A DNA stretch of 64,000 nucleotides from the NCBI RefSeq assembly GCF_905171765.1, contig NC_053391.1, forward strand, positions 189,420,559 to 189,484,558, given 5' to 3'. Position numbers and translations under genes: made by a program. A model generated the notes under the pieces. It did no database searches and was not told the origin of the DNA. It saw nothing but the letters and a program-made list of their open reading frames with translations. Origin of the DNA: Bufo bufo. Lineage: Eukaryota; Chordata; Amphibia; Anura; Bufonidae. How positions within the stretch are numbered: position 1 is the first letter of the stretch; the number at the start of each line of letters is the position of its first letter. Below, one piece after another: positions 1 through 10,189 of the stretch.

Positions 1-626
1 GAGGTCAAAAGAACATCTGGAAGACCAATAAAAATTTCAGAGACAGCTTCTCATAGGATTGCTCGAAAGGCAAATCAGAACCTCTGACTACAAACAACTT
101 TCAGGAAAATTTAGCAGACTCAGGAGTTGTGGGACATTGTTCTACTGTTCAGCAACACCTGCACAAATATGGCCATCATGGAAGAGTCATCAGAAGAAAA
201 ACTCTCCTGCATCCTTACCACAAAATTTAGCATCAGAAGTTTGCACAAGAACACCTAAACAAGCCTGATGCATTTTGGAAATAAGTCCTGTGGAATGATA
301 AGGTTCAAATATAACTTTTTGGCCTCTTTGGCTCTCTAACCATTAAGCTGTGGGTGGATCAATCATGCTTTGGGGTTGTGTTGCAGCCAATGGCACGGGG
401 AACATTTCATGGTTAGACGGAAGAATGGACTCAATGAAATTCTAGCAAATTCGGGTAGCAAACATAACACCAACTGTAAAAAAGCAGAAATTGAAATGAG
501 GATGGCTTCTCTAAATAGATAATGATTCTAAACACTGCTCAAAATTCACAATAGACTACTTCAAAAGGCACAAGCTGAAGGTTTTATCATGGCCTTCACA
601 GTCTCCTGATCTGAACATCATAAACT
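1..626 (+). pseudogene. Tc1/mariner transposase remnant, 5' end outside window
   Basis: Plus-strand frames give scattered pieces of a Tc1-type transposase: a helix-turn-helix/linker stretch near the start (GRPIKISETASHRIARKANQ), a block resembling the HKYGHHGRVIRRK region, an LWND-like block where Tc1 enzymes have LWTDE, and a final SPDLN-like block (residues SLLI.TS) near 600. Several stop codons and frameshifts break it. The copy is abruptly followed at about 627 by DIRS-derived sequence. It lies in an intron of DPT upstream of the exon at 1630. It is dead and old; the family assignment rests on motif order only. Confidence 0.7.
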
Positions 627-1140
627 GTGCACATTAACGCATTCTATCTTATTAACGGGATTGTGGACGCCAGAGACTCCATCTTGAATTTCCTGTGTAG
701 GATGTTCTTGTTTAGTCCCTTTAGATTTATTATCCTGAATTTATTAGATTTATTATCCTGAATGACCTGTCCGGTTTGGCTACTGAGAACAGAGTGGAGT
801 AGAAACCCTCCTTCTCTTGAGAGGGGGAACTTGAGTAATTGCCCCCAGATTTAACATTTCTAGGACGCTGGCGAGCAGGGGAGCCATCACAGGGAATTCC
901 AGATCCAAGGGAGGCTCCCAGCCCCCGATGAGCCCGCCTGTGAAATAAAACAAGGTACAACCCAGATTTAATCCATCTTCACCTCCTGACAAGCAGAGAG
1001 GCCTTTCTCTGTCCTGGCCACTATAGGGGCAGGAAAACACTGAAGAGGGTGGGGGCAATTTAATCTTTCTCTGTTTTCTTGCCCCTACAGAGGTCAGAGG
1101 TCAATCTCCTATCTGCCGTCATGGTGGTGAAATGGGAAAA
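627..1140 (-). mobile_element. Deleted DIRS retrotransposon fragment
   Basis: The segment 627-866 closely matches 50810-51029 (reverse-transcriptase region of the larger DIRS copy in this window), and 867-1130 matches the 5' leader of that copy at about 55375-55640. The 4.3 kb that separates those two parts in the larger copy is missing here, so this is an internal-deletion derivative. Translated on the minus strand, residues such as EGFYSTLFSVAKPD recall the DIRS RT. It has no coding capacity. Confidence 0.75.
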
Positions 1141-1629
1141 AATGTTTTTGCTTAAACTACAAAGGGAATGTGTCAGCTTTAACTTTATGACTTGTAGTGA
1201 TCATTTCATCTGCAACTTGCATAGTAACAGTCATTTTGACCAGGGGTGCCACTGTATGAGTTTTCTTGAGTGTAATATAGAATGAAATCTGCTGTGAAAA
1301 GTTTTCTTTAAGCTTCATAAATTAGCCTCAAATTATACTAGGAAAGCGCATGACCTCTATCAGTCCGGAAAAAACTTCACCTAAGGTTCATTTATACATC
1401 ATTCAGTTACAGTCATACATGTAAAATGTGTTCTCTTGTCTCATTATTTACCCAAAAAAAGAAGCTAATTGCATAACTGAGACTCGGAAACATTCTTAAG
1501 CTTTTGCATTAGATTTCTCTCTTTTGCAGGGATTGTTCTGAAAGGCATCATGGGAAACAATTGTACACATTTCTATTAATTCTACTGGAAATTTAATCTT
1601 TCTATTGGTCTTCATTTCTACAAAAACAG
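1141..1629. other. DPT intron, no recognisable feature
   Basis: Mostly AT-rich unique-looking sequence ending in the acceptor of the DPT exon at 1630. I see no gene, exon or clear repeat. Confidence 0.5.
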
Positions 1630-1737
1630 GTTGACACAAGAATATCCTGGACATTATGGCGAGGACGTGGACATGGTTCTATATTCCTATGGCTATTACA
1701 TAAGAGGAGCAACCACAACCTTCTCTGGAGTGGATAG
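1630..1737 (+). CDS. DPT: Dermatopontin, penultimate coding exon (partial gene)
   Basis: This 108 bp exon reads (tg)[21 protein letters not shown] followed by [15 protein letters not shown](R). It matches the C-terminal part of vertebrate dermatopontin, a small tyrosine-rich extracellular-matrix protein of about 200 residues that binds decorin and modulates TGF-beta and collagen fibril assembly. The acceptor is aaaaacag before 1630 and the donor is GTTAGT at 1738. The reading phase ends with AG, which joins exactly to the G at 12361 to make an Arg codon. The upstream exons, including the signal peptide, must lie to the left of the window. The identification rests on recalled family sequence; the dense match and correct splice phase make it strong. 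Confidence 0.93.
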   Translation, partial: VDTRISWTLWRGRGHGSIFLWLLHKRSNHNLLWSG

Positions 1738-2879
1738 GTTAGTTTCATTCAGTCACTGTCCATAGGAAGGACTTTAAACATAAAATACAAAAAAAAAAGT
1801 TTCAAGTCATCGTCAAGTTTATTTATTTTTTTGCCTAGCCTTAAAAATGTTATCCCTTCAGGACCCAGCCCATTTTCATTTCATTTTTTTCCTCCTCGAT
1901 TTTCCAGGAGCCATAAAAAAAAATTAATTTTCTGTTTTATCTAATCATGTATTGAAAAATGGCAATAAAATTCTTTGTGGGGTGAAATCGGAAAAAAATG
2001 CAATTCTGCCAATGCTTTTTGGGGGTTTTGTTTTCATGGTGTTCACTGCGTGCTAAAAATGACATAAAGACTATTCTGTGGGTCAATATGATTATGGTAC
2101 CAAATTCATATATGCTTTTTATGTTTTACAAAAAAAAGATAAAAATCATTTTTCTTTGTATTGTCATTTTCTGACACAGATAACATTTTGATATTTCAGC
2201 ATACAGGCTTGTTTTTGCAGGTACTGTTTTCGGGCATATGTATTTTTGATCACGTTTTTATTTAAGGTGATTTAAAAAACTGCAAATTGGCCAAATTGGC
2301 CATTTCATTACAGAATTCACCATGCATCAAAATTTGTATTGCCTAAATGTTAAATCTATTTTTAACTGTACTTTTTAGTCCTCTTAGGGGACTTTAACAT
2401 GCAATCATATGATCAATAGTATGGCTATGAAGTGGATGTCATCGAAAGGACCATCTTATCAAGTATGGCTTTAGTTACAACACCTCTAGTGCATTTTATA
2501 TTTGACTAAAGACTTTCAGGAAGGCAGGAAAAATGCAGCATAAAAAGTTTTTTTTTTCTAATGTAACAATGGCAAATGTGCCTCGAGGACATGCCATCGG
2601 TGTAAACCGCACTAACACTGCCATCAGGGTACGCCCCAAAACACTGCCATCACAGTACCCCATCATACAGTGTGCCAGTATAATTACCCCAATAAGCAAT
2701 AATGGCAGCAGAGTATCCCTTTATAAACAGTGACAGAATTTTGATACTACATGTAGTCTCATTCGTCCTGTGCTATTTTTCATGAATAAGATTTTACTAT
2801 TTAAAAATAGTAATTTTTGCTATAATAAGTACATGAAAAGGTGGGTATTTGGCCATATTTTGTTTTGTCTACTACCTGG
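1738..2879. other. DPT intron with AT-rich non-autonomous transposon remnants
   Basis: Start of the 10.6 kb intron between the two DPT exons. Around 1840-2400 the phrases about ttcaggacccagcc, a tattctgtgggtcaatatgatta stretch and poly-T runs resemble the interior of the piggyBac-related non-autonomous family seen at 57620-61069. No coding potential was found. Confidence 0.4.
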
Positions 2880-3716
2880 GCTGCAAGCCTAGGGGAGGCC
2901 TGCATGAATAGGTTTGGAGGGAGTGGGGAGAAAATGGCAGGTAAGGCGTTCAGGACAGTGCTGGGAGGGGAGTGGCTGGTAGGAGGGGGAAGATAGTTAA
3001 AAGGGGGGACCAAAGGCGGGAAAGGGCCATTTTTAGTGGGCACAGTGAAGGGATCAGTCCCCCCTAAAACGGCCGTGGAGGACCAGGCCTCCGGCGCGCC
3101 TGAGCTCGGAGGTGACCCAGAGGGTCCGGCGCAAAGTGAGGAGCCCCTCCAGGGACCCTCCAGTTTGTGCTGCAGTGGGGCAGGTTAGTTCCAGGCGGGC
3201 ACAGGCCAGGAGAAATCCGGCAGCATGGCGGGACCCAGGCCTGGGGAGAGGATCCCCTTCTTCTTCTTCTCCAGTAGAGGTGGAGGGAGCAGGACCAGGT
3301 GCGGCAGGACCTCTAGGCAGAGGTTCCGATGCCCAGCGAGGGAGAGATGGCAGCGGTGAGCAGCAGGAACGGCATGGCCAAGATGGAGGCTCGGCATCTT
3401 CTTCCCAGGCTGAGCAGCACAGGGCTGGCTCCCTGTCTTCCTGAGCTTTGGCGACATCTAGTGGTACGGCGGTGGAACTATGCGCCCGGGCTACAGGAGG
3501 AGAAGAAATCTCTGCAGAGGATTTCCTGAGGATCTCAGGACAGGGGGGCGACTGCACGCAACACCCTCAAGCTCGCGTTCCTTCTGGCGGAGTCACAGCA
3601 TCTGTGCAGCCAGGTGAGTCATAAGGGGGTAACCCCTTGGCGTTGTCAAATATGATGGGCACCCTAGGGGTGGGGGGGACCCCGGGGGCAGCGGCCGGTG
3701 GGGGGTTAAGGTAGCT

Positions 3717-4330
3717 TTGGGCTGGGTTAGGGGAGTTGGTGCGGGGTTTATTGGCACCTGGGTCGACGGCGGGGTCGCCATTGGCGGCGTGGGGTGTCTT
3801 AAGGGAGGGAAGCTTCGGTCAGGGGGGACGACTGCGAGCGGCGGTAGTAGTGGTGGCGGCGGGGCTGGAAGGACGTCAGCGGAGTCGGGAGGTGATAAGG
3901 ATAGGGGAGTAGACGCTAATAAGGATGGGGATGCACCGCGTTTGGATGACGCGGCAAAGGCGAGGTGTATGTTATCTTTGAAGATTTGGAAAGGGGAGTA
4001 CGTGGATATTTTTTCCCTACTCTCTTTGGAGCGCTTTCAGCTGGATAGAGAACGGACGGAGGATAAGAAAAAGGAGGATGAGGATAAGCGGCGTTATCGT
4101 CTGATTCTGCGTATGTTCTCAAATTGGTTGCAGGCCTTTCTGATCCTGGACAGTGTTATAGGGGAAAAGGCGCCCGAGAATTGTTCCGCCCTTTTTTGTT
4201 ATTTAGACGCTATTGGGGAGGCGTATGGGGTTTACGGGGGCTTGCTTGGTTGCGTTATGACGAGCAGTTTCGTCAGCGCAAGGCGGTGCGTCCTAGTATC
4301 AGGTGGGACCACAAGGATATAGTGCTGTAG
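3717..4330 (+). pseudogene. Ngaro ORF1, gag-like protein (frameshifted)
   Basis: An open frame of 201 residues begins within a Gly-rich stretch (GGSSGGGGAGR), followed by an acidic/basic linker and a helical region (LSLKIWKGEYVDIFSLLSLE, then an RTEDKKKEDEDKRRYRL charged helix). After about 4240 the expected continuation (AWLRYDEQFRQRKAVRPSIRW) is in another frame, ending at 4330, so one small indel broke the gene. A Cys-His cluster (KCKFKHEC, then SCGGNHGAALCF in the same displaced frame, with one stop) is visible near 4400-4480 and resembles a zinc knuckle. Its role would be a nucleic-acid-binding structural protein. The start codon is uncertain. Confidence 0.6.
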
Positions 4331-5380
4331 TTGCGGATGACAGCTCCGTTTAGGGCAGGGCAGTCCTTTCACGGGGGGCCGGGGGTTCCGGACAGTCGGA
4401 CAAGTGCAAGTTTAAGCATGAGTGCTGATCTTGCGGGGGGAATCATGGAGCCGCTCTGTGTTTCCGGAGCAGAAAAGGGAAGGGCGGGGGTGATGCGCTG
4501 GGAAAAGGGACGGACGCCCGTTCAGTTAATCGGGATGGAGCCCTTCCTAAATAAGTATAAGGACCAGGTTGCGGCGAAGTTTTTGAGGGCGGGCTTCCAG
4601 GAGGGTTTTCGTATCCTGTTTATTGAAGGGAGAAGTTCGGTGGGGGTGGGGAAGAATTTGCTTTCGGCGTTGGATTTTCCGGGTATAGTCTCAGATAAGT
4701 TGCAGAAGGAAGTTGAGTTGGGGCGCATGGCAGGCCCGTTTGCAGGTCCTCTGATGCCGGATTTGAGGTTTTCTCCTTTAGGGGTGGTTTCAAAAAAGGA
4801 TCCTAGAAGATTTGGGGATTTTCCCAAAGGGTATTCGGTTAATGATGGGATTGCGCCTGAGTTGTGTTCAGTAGTTTATACGTCGTTTGACGAGGCAGTT
4901 CGTTGGGTTCACAAATATGGTCAGGGGGCATTACTGGCAAAGGTTGATATTGAGTCGGCCTTCCGGTTGTTGCCAGTGCATCCTGACTGTCAGTATCTGT
5001 TGGGCTGTTGTTGGGACGGGTTTTTTTTGTGGATCAATGTCTGCCCATGGGTTGCTCCATTTCGTGCTCATATTTTGAGAAGTTCAGCAATGGGTGGCAT
5101 GGGATTGGTTGGGGTAGCGGTTATCATCCATTATTTGGATGATTTTCTGTTTATTGGGCCACCGGGCTCGAACGGATGCTCGGTTATGCTGCATTCTTTC
5201 GAGGAGATGGCGAGACAGTTTGGGGTACCGCTGGCTGGGGATAAGATGGAAAGGCCAACTACGGCTGTAAGTTTCCTGGGTATTGTCATCGATATGGTTG
5301 CAATGGAGTGCAGGTTGCCGGTTGATAAGTTAGAGGATTTGCGGAGGGTGGTATCTGCTGCTAGTGGCATGCGGAAGATA

Positions 5381-6951
5381 CAGGGAGTGCAGAATTATTA
5401 GGCAAGTTGTATTTTTGAGGATTAATTTTATTATTGAACAACAACCATGTTCTCAATGAACCCAAAAAACTCATTAATATCAAAGCTGAATATTTTTGGA
5501 AGTAGTTTTTAGTTTGTTTTTAGTTTTAGCTATTTTAGGGGGATATCTGTGTGTGCAGGTGACTATTACTGTGCATAATTATTAGGCAACTTAACAAAAA
5601 ACAAATATATACCCATTTCAATTATTTATTTTTACCAGTGAAACCAATATAACATCTCAACATTCACAAATATACATTTCTGACATTCAAAAACAAAACA
5701 AAAACAAATCAGTGACCAATATAGCCACCTTTCTTTGCAAGGACACTCAAAAGCCTGCCATCCATGGATTCTGTCAGTGTTTTGATCTGTTCACCATCAA
5801 CATTGCGTGCAGCAGCAACCACAGCCTCCCAGACACTGTTCAGAGAGGTGTACTGTTTTCCCTCCTTGTAAATCTCACATTTGATGATGGACCACAGGTT
5901 CTCAATGGGGTTCAGATCAGGTGAACAAGGAGGCCATGTCATTAGATTTTCTTCTTTTATACCCTTTCTTGCCAGCCACGCTGTGGAGTACTTGGACGCG
6001 TGTGATGGAGCATTGTGCTGCATGAAAATCATGTTTTTCTTGAAGGATGCAGACTTCTTCCTGTACCACTGCTTGAAGAAGGTGTCTTCCAGAAACTGGC
6101 AGTAGGACTGGGAGTTGAGCTTGACTCCATCCTCAACCCGAAAAGGCCCCACAAGCTCATCTTTGATGATACCAGCCCAAACCAGTACTCCACCTCCACC
6201 TTGCTGGCGTCTGAGTCGGACTGGAGCTCTCTGCCCTTTACCAATCCAGCCACGGGCCCATCCATCTGGCCCATCAAGACTCACTCTCATTTCATCAGTC
6301 CATAAAACCTTAGAAAAATCAGTCTTGAGATATTTCTTGGCCCAGTCTTGACGTTTCAGCTTGTGTGTCTTGTTCAGTGGTGGTCGTCTTTCAGCCTTTC
6401 TTACCTTGGCCATGTCTCTGAGTATTGCACACCTTGTGCTTTTGGGCACTCCAGTGATGTTGCAGCTCTGAAATATGGCCAAACTGGTGGCAAGTGGCAT
6501 CTTGGCAGCTGCACGCTTGACTTTTCTCAGTTCATGGGCAGTTATTTTGCGCCTTGGTTTTTCCACACGCTTCTTGCGACCCTGTTGACTATTTTGAATG
6601 AAACGCTTGATTGTTCGATGATCACGCTTCAGAGGCTTTGCAATTTTAAGAGTGCTGCATCCCTCTGCAAGATATCTCACTATTTTTGACTTTTCTGAGC
6701 CTGTCAAGTCCTTCTTTTGACCCATTTTGCCAAAGGAAAGGAAGAAAGAAAGTTGCCTAATAATTATGCACACCTGATATAGGGTGTTGATGTCATTAGA
6801 CCACACCCCTTCTCATTACAGAGATGCACATCACCTAATGTGCTTAATTGGTAGTAGGCTTTCGAGCCTATACAGCTTGGAGTAAGACAACATGCATAAA
6901 GAGGATGATGTGGTCAAAATACTCATTTGCCTAATAATTCTGTACAGGGTG
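5381..6951 (-). mobile_element. Tc1/mariner element with TA target duplication
   Basis: Terminal inverted repeats end in CAGGGAGTGCAGAATTATTA on the left and its complement (with a CACCCTGTACAG variant) on the right. TA dinucleotides at 5379-5380 and 6952-6953 are the target duplication. The unit is 1571 bp and encodes a transposase on the minus strand. It interrupts the Ngaro RT frame precisely at a TA, so it is younger than the Ngaro copy. Confidence 0.93.
5709..6725 (-). CDS. Tc1-type transposase, full-length frame but probable catalytic mutation
   Basis: Starting from MGQKKDLTGSEKSKIV (ATG at 6725; an upstream in-frame extension to 6806 lies in the terminal repeat) the frame gives 338 residues, the normal Tc1 length. 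It has an N-terminal paired-like helix-turn-helix pair, a basic linker (QQGRKKRVEKPRRKITAHE) and a DDE domain: LWTDEMRVSLDG (first Asp), [15 protein letters not shown] (Glu). The second block reads MQHNAPSH where the family has MQDNAPSH, a GAC to CAC change removing the second catalytic Asp. The enzyme would cut and paste its own element at TA sites; this copy is predicted to bind ends but not cleave. Confidence 0.9.
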   Translation of the reverse strand: MGQKKDLTGSEKSKIVRYLAEGCSTLKIAKPLKRDHRTIKRFIQNSQQGRKKRVEKPRRKITAHELRKVKRAAAKMPLATSLAIFQSCNITGVPKSTRCAILRDMAKVRKAERRPPLNKTHKLKRQDWAKKYLKTDFSKVLWTDEMRVSLDGPDGWARGWIGKGQRAPVRLRRQQGGGGVLVWAGIIKDELVGPFRVEDGVKLNSQSYCQFLEDTFFKQWYRKKSASFKKNMIFMQHNAPSHASKYSTAWLARKGIKEENLMTWPPCSPDLNPIENLWSIIKCEIYKEGKQYTSLNSVWEAVVAAARNVDGEQIKTLTESMDGRLLSVLAKKGGYIGH

Positions 6952-7598
6952 TACAGCTGAGGGACTTGCAATCACTTTTGGGAAAACTAAATTTTGTGTG
7001 CCGTATCGTGCCCATGGGCAGGATTTTTTGACTGCGCTTGGCACGGGCAACAGCAAGAGCCCGGGCTCTGCATCACTTTATTCGGCTAGGTATGGAGCTG
7101 CGAGGGGATTTGCGTGTCTGGGATTCCTTTTTGGATCATTACAATGGTAAGTCGTTGTGGATGGCGGACAAGGTGGTTGCTGCGGATTTTGAATTGTTTA
7201 CGGATGCGGCCAGGGGCATTGGATTTGGGGCTTATTTTCAAGGGCATTGGTGTGCGGGGGTGGGGCCTGAACAATAGAAGGCGGAAGGCTGGGTGAAGAA
7301 TATGGCTCTGCTAGAACTTTTCCCGATAGTGGTGGCGGTGTCAGTGTGGGGCGCATCCTTCAAGAATCGGAAAGTGTGTTTCCATTGCGATAACTTGGTG
7401 GTGGTGGAAGCCATTAATCGCTTGTCGGCCTGGTCCCCTCTGGTCGTTTGGATTTTACAGCATTTGATATTAGTTTGTTTGTCATTGAATGTGTGGATTG
7501 TGGCTTCTCATGTGCCTGGGGTCAGCAATTCAATTGCGGATGCTTTATCTCGTTTGCAGTGGGATCGCTTTTGGGAGCTGGCACCGGAGGTGGACTAG

Positions 7599-8535
7599 CA
7601 GGGAGTGATATGCCCGCTGGAGTTGTGGAATCTGCCATTCGGTCTGTAGAGGATTTGTTGCGGGGGTCATTGGCAGGTGGTACATGGGCTGCCTATGAGA
7701 GGGCGTGGGTTTTTTGGGAGTCTTGGAAGCAGAGTTTAAGGGGGGAGGGGTTAGAGGATGAGGTCTTGTTGCTGTTGGGGCATTGTAGGGAGGAAGGATG
7801 GTCGGTGTCTCGTATCACGAGTTTGATGGCGGGGGTGGCTTTTGGGTGTAGGTGTAGGGGCATGCGGGATGTGTCAAAGTCATTTTTGGTGTTGCAGGCT
7901 TTGAAGGGTTGGAGGCAGCCGAGCATGGCGTCGGACATTCGACGGACGGTTTTGTTTCAGCTTTTGGCCCAATTGTTTGCGCGGTTATGCCTGGTTTCCA
8001 TGATTGCAGCAGAAGTGGGATTGTTTAATTTGGCCTTTTCTTTTGCTTTTTTGGGGGCTTTGCGGTTGGGCGAATAGGTTAGCCCCAGCAGGGTCCGGGC
8101 TGGGGGATTGCATAGAGAGAACCTGGACCTATATCAGGATAGGGTGGAGTTTGTTATCCGCAGGTCAAAGACGGACCAGTTGGGCAGGGGTTGCAGGGTG
8201 GTTTTGTTTGAGGTCCGGGGGTCGAACACTTGCCTGGTGAGGTGTCTCCGGGATTTTGGTTTACAGGGGGTTTTAGGTCAGTCGTTGTTGGTACATAAAG
8301 AAGGGACGTTTCTGTCGTGTTTTCAATTTATTTCGTTTTTTAGGGTTTGTTTGGGGGGTTTGGAGCTGGATCCGTTGCTTTTTGGGGGGCATTAGTTTTG
8401 GATTGGGGCAGCGAGGAGGGGTCTGGGGACGAGGTGATCCGTTGCATCGGGAGTTGGAAATCTGTTTTCGTTCATACATACGGCTTGACCCTAACGGGGT
8501 CTGAGTATTTTGGGGGGGGATTTTGGGTGCTTTGA
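7599..8535 (+). pseudogene. Ngaro tyrosine recombinase (inactivated)
   Basis: The frame begins near 7600 in a different phase from the RNase H frame and reads AIRSVEDLLRGSLAGGTWAA and YERAWVFWESW, the SAM-like N-terminal domain of DIRS/Ngaro recombinases. The catalytic part shows GALRLGE (Arg I region, followed by TAG at 8075), RRSKTDQLGRG (Lys region), then GH, a stop, and FWIGAARRG where the family has an H-x-x-R box, so the second catalytic Arg is Trp here. The likely nucleophilic Tyr is in VFVHTYGLTL. This recombinase would integrate circular cDNA without target duplication. Stops at 8075 and 8393 plus the Arg loss show it is dead. Confidence 0.75.
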
Positions 8536-8539
8536 GGGG

Positions 8540-9081
8540 CTTTATGCGCAGCGGTCCAACCGGACGGCAGGCAGTTGGGGTTTCAGAGATGTGAGGCGGT
8601 GATATGCTGGCTGGGCCATCGAGGTATGGTGTGGAGTAGGGTTCTGCCAGAGTTTTATAGGTTTGCACGGCTAGATGAGGCTCCTGTGATTTTAGTTTTG
8701 CATGTGGGAGGGAACGACTTAGGGGTGCTCCCGTTTAGAGAGCTTATTAAGGACATCAAGTTTGATTTGTTAAGATTGTGGATGCAGTTCCCGGGGGTCG
8801 TGACGGTGTGGTCAGATATCGTGCTGAGGAAGAGGTGGAGGGACGCGAGGTCGGTAGAAAGAGTCAATAAGGCCCGAATTAAGGTAAATCAGGCGGTGGC
8901 TCGGTTTTTGGTCAGGAATGGGGGAGTGGCAGTGCGGCACAGGGAGTTCGAGGATGGGGAGGGGGCTTTTTGGCGGGCGGACGGAGTGCATCTTAATGCA
9001 GTGGGCATCGATTTGTGGTGCTCAGCGCTGCAGGATGGGATTGAGGTGGCGCTTCGGGTGTGGCGGGATGCAAGGAGGTGA
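8540..9081 (+). pseudogene. Ngaro-associated SGNH/GDSL hydrolase domain
   Basis: The frame ending at 9081 contains VILVLHVGGNDLG, matching the Gly/Asn-bearing block III of SGNH hydrolases, and ADGVHLNAVGIDLW, matching block V with its Asp-x-x-His pair. Block I (GDS/GHS with the Ser nucleophile) is expected near CEAVICWLGHRGM, but the serine is not evident in this frame and the join to the recombinase is out of frame. Ngaro elements are known to carry such a hydrolase 3' of the recombinase; its role in the life cycle is unclear. About 160 residues remain. Confidence 0.75.
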
Positions 9082-9270
9082 GGGTTCACACCTTGCATTG
9101 TGGCGGAATCTGCCCAGGTGTAGCGCAGGTTTGCACAGTTCTGCCTCTGAGCTGGCGGCTATACAGCTAGAGGTAATTTAGTTGAGGGGCGGGGCAGATT
9201 TCCGCCAGGTTTTGGGGCTCCAAGGACCCTCCCCGTTTAGGAATGTTTTGGGGTCGTTCGGGGGCCTTAA

Positions 9271-9861
9271 AGGGGTTATCCCACCTTCTAATTTCATCGC
9301 AGCGTCTCCTGTTCGCTCTGTGCTAACGCTTATTTCCTGGGGCGTTGTCCTTTCTATTGATGGGCAGCTCGCCAGCGCTCTGCTGATCAGTTGACTCCGC
9401 CTCCCTTACTTGCATGCGCGCTCCCGTTATAGCCGAACTTCACTCTGGGAGACGCTGCAGCGCTTTCTCTACCCTCTCACGTCCTGCATTACGGACTTGC
9501 TGGCACAATAATTACTACCGCACTTGTGTTGCGCTAAAAACAGAGCATGCGCGGCTCTGTTTCAGAAGCAGCACAAGGGAATGAAGAACTGCGCATGCCC
9601 GGCCGGCGGCGTGTGCGTTCATGGAAGAAATGCAGCCACACACTGGATCAAGGTGGTTTCGCTCACCGCGCATGCGCGGCCATTGCATTCGGCTGGCGAA
9701 AGGTAGCCGTAACTAAGGGAGGACACAGTACAACAATGAGGTAAAAGGGGGAGGTTTTTAGCGAGAAGGGTAGGAATTGGCTTAAACATTATATTTAGTA
9801 AAATGATCATTGTCGCAGTGTGGATAAATTAAACTATGATCCTTTTGATGGGATAACGCCT
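9271..9861. mobile_element. TTAA-flanked MITE (piggyBac-like) inside the Ngaro 3' region
   Basis: TTAA at 9267-9270 and 9862-9865 flank a 591 bp unit with inverted ends AGGGGTTATCCCA and TGGGATAACGCCT. Ngaro-like sequence continues on both sides. It is non-coding. The same terminal motif recurs many times in the window. Confidence 0.85.
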
Positions 9862-10189
9862 TTAAGGAAAGAAGACCTTTGGGGATGTTATATGTTATTT
9901 ATGGTATTTATGTTATTTATGTTGTTTTTGTTAATAAAATGGCTGCTGTGGCCAACTAAATCCACATTTGGGTTAATGTCTTTCTTGGGATTAAGGAAAG
10001 TTGGGGGGGGTGGTGGCAGCTAGGAGGAGAGAGCGAGTCGACAATACCATAGTCATGTCAGGTTTATCAATATCGTATCTGCTATATTGCACTCAAAGAG
10101 GTTATCCGGCTTCTTTGAAAAAATGCTCCAAATGGTGTAAAATGAAAGAAGTAATGCCTTAGAGGGGTTGTCCAGCTTTATACCCCTTT

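Larger units (their letters stand above)
4331..7598 (+). pseudogene. Ngaro reverse transcriptase and RNase H, split by a Tc1 insertion
   Basis: The first part (to 5380) has the RT core: a template-positioning region LRFSPLGVVSKKDPRRF, then VDIESAFRLLPVHP (first catalytic Asp), and IHYLDDFLFIGPP, the YxDD box. The frame then hits the inserted Tc1 at 5381. If the transposon and the duplicated TA are ignored, the same frame resumes at 6954 and contains only two in-frame stops, TGA at 7029 and TAG at 7275. Downstream are LFTDAARGIGFGAYF (RNase H first Asp), LELFPIVVAV, HCDNLVVVEAIN (second Asp) and HVPGVSNSIADALSRL (last Asp). All domains are in the family order. The element is recently disabled rather than ancient. 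Confidence 0.82.
2880..10025 (+). mobile_element. Ngaro-type tyrosine-recombinase retrotransposon (DIRS order), interrupted and decayed
   Basis: A GC-rich plus-strand block carries, in order, a gag-like ORF, reverse transcriptase, RNase H, tyrosine recombinase and an SGNH/GDSL-type hydrolase. That order and the terminal hydrolase are diagnostic of Ngaro elements. A polyadenylation signal AATAAA lies at 9933-9938. The exact ends and split direct repeats were not resolved, so the outer coordinates are approximate. It sits in sense orientation in the last intron of DPT. A Tc1 element (5381-6951) and a TTAA-flanked MITE (9271-9861) inserted later. Stops and frameshifts make it inactive. Confidence 0.8.

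Noticed and set aside
3054..3557. 167-residue minus-strand frame rich in Pro, Ser and Cys
   Set aside because: It lies opposite the Ngaro element in GC-rich sequence, with low-complexity composition and no recognisable domain.
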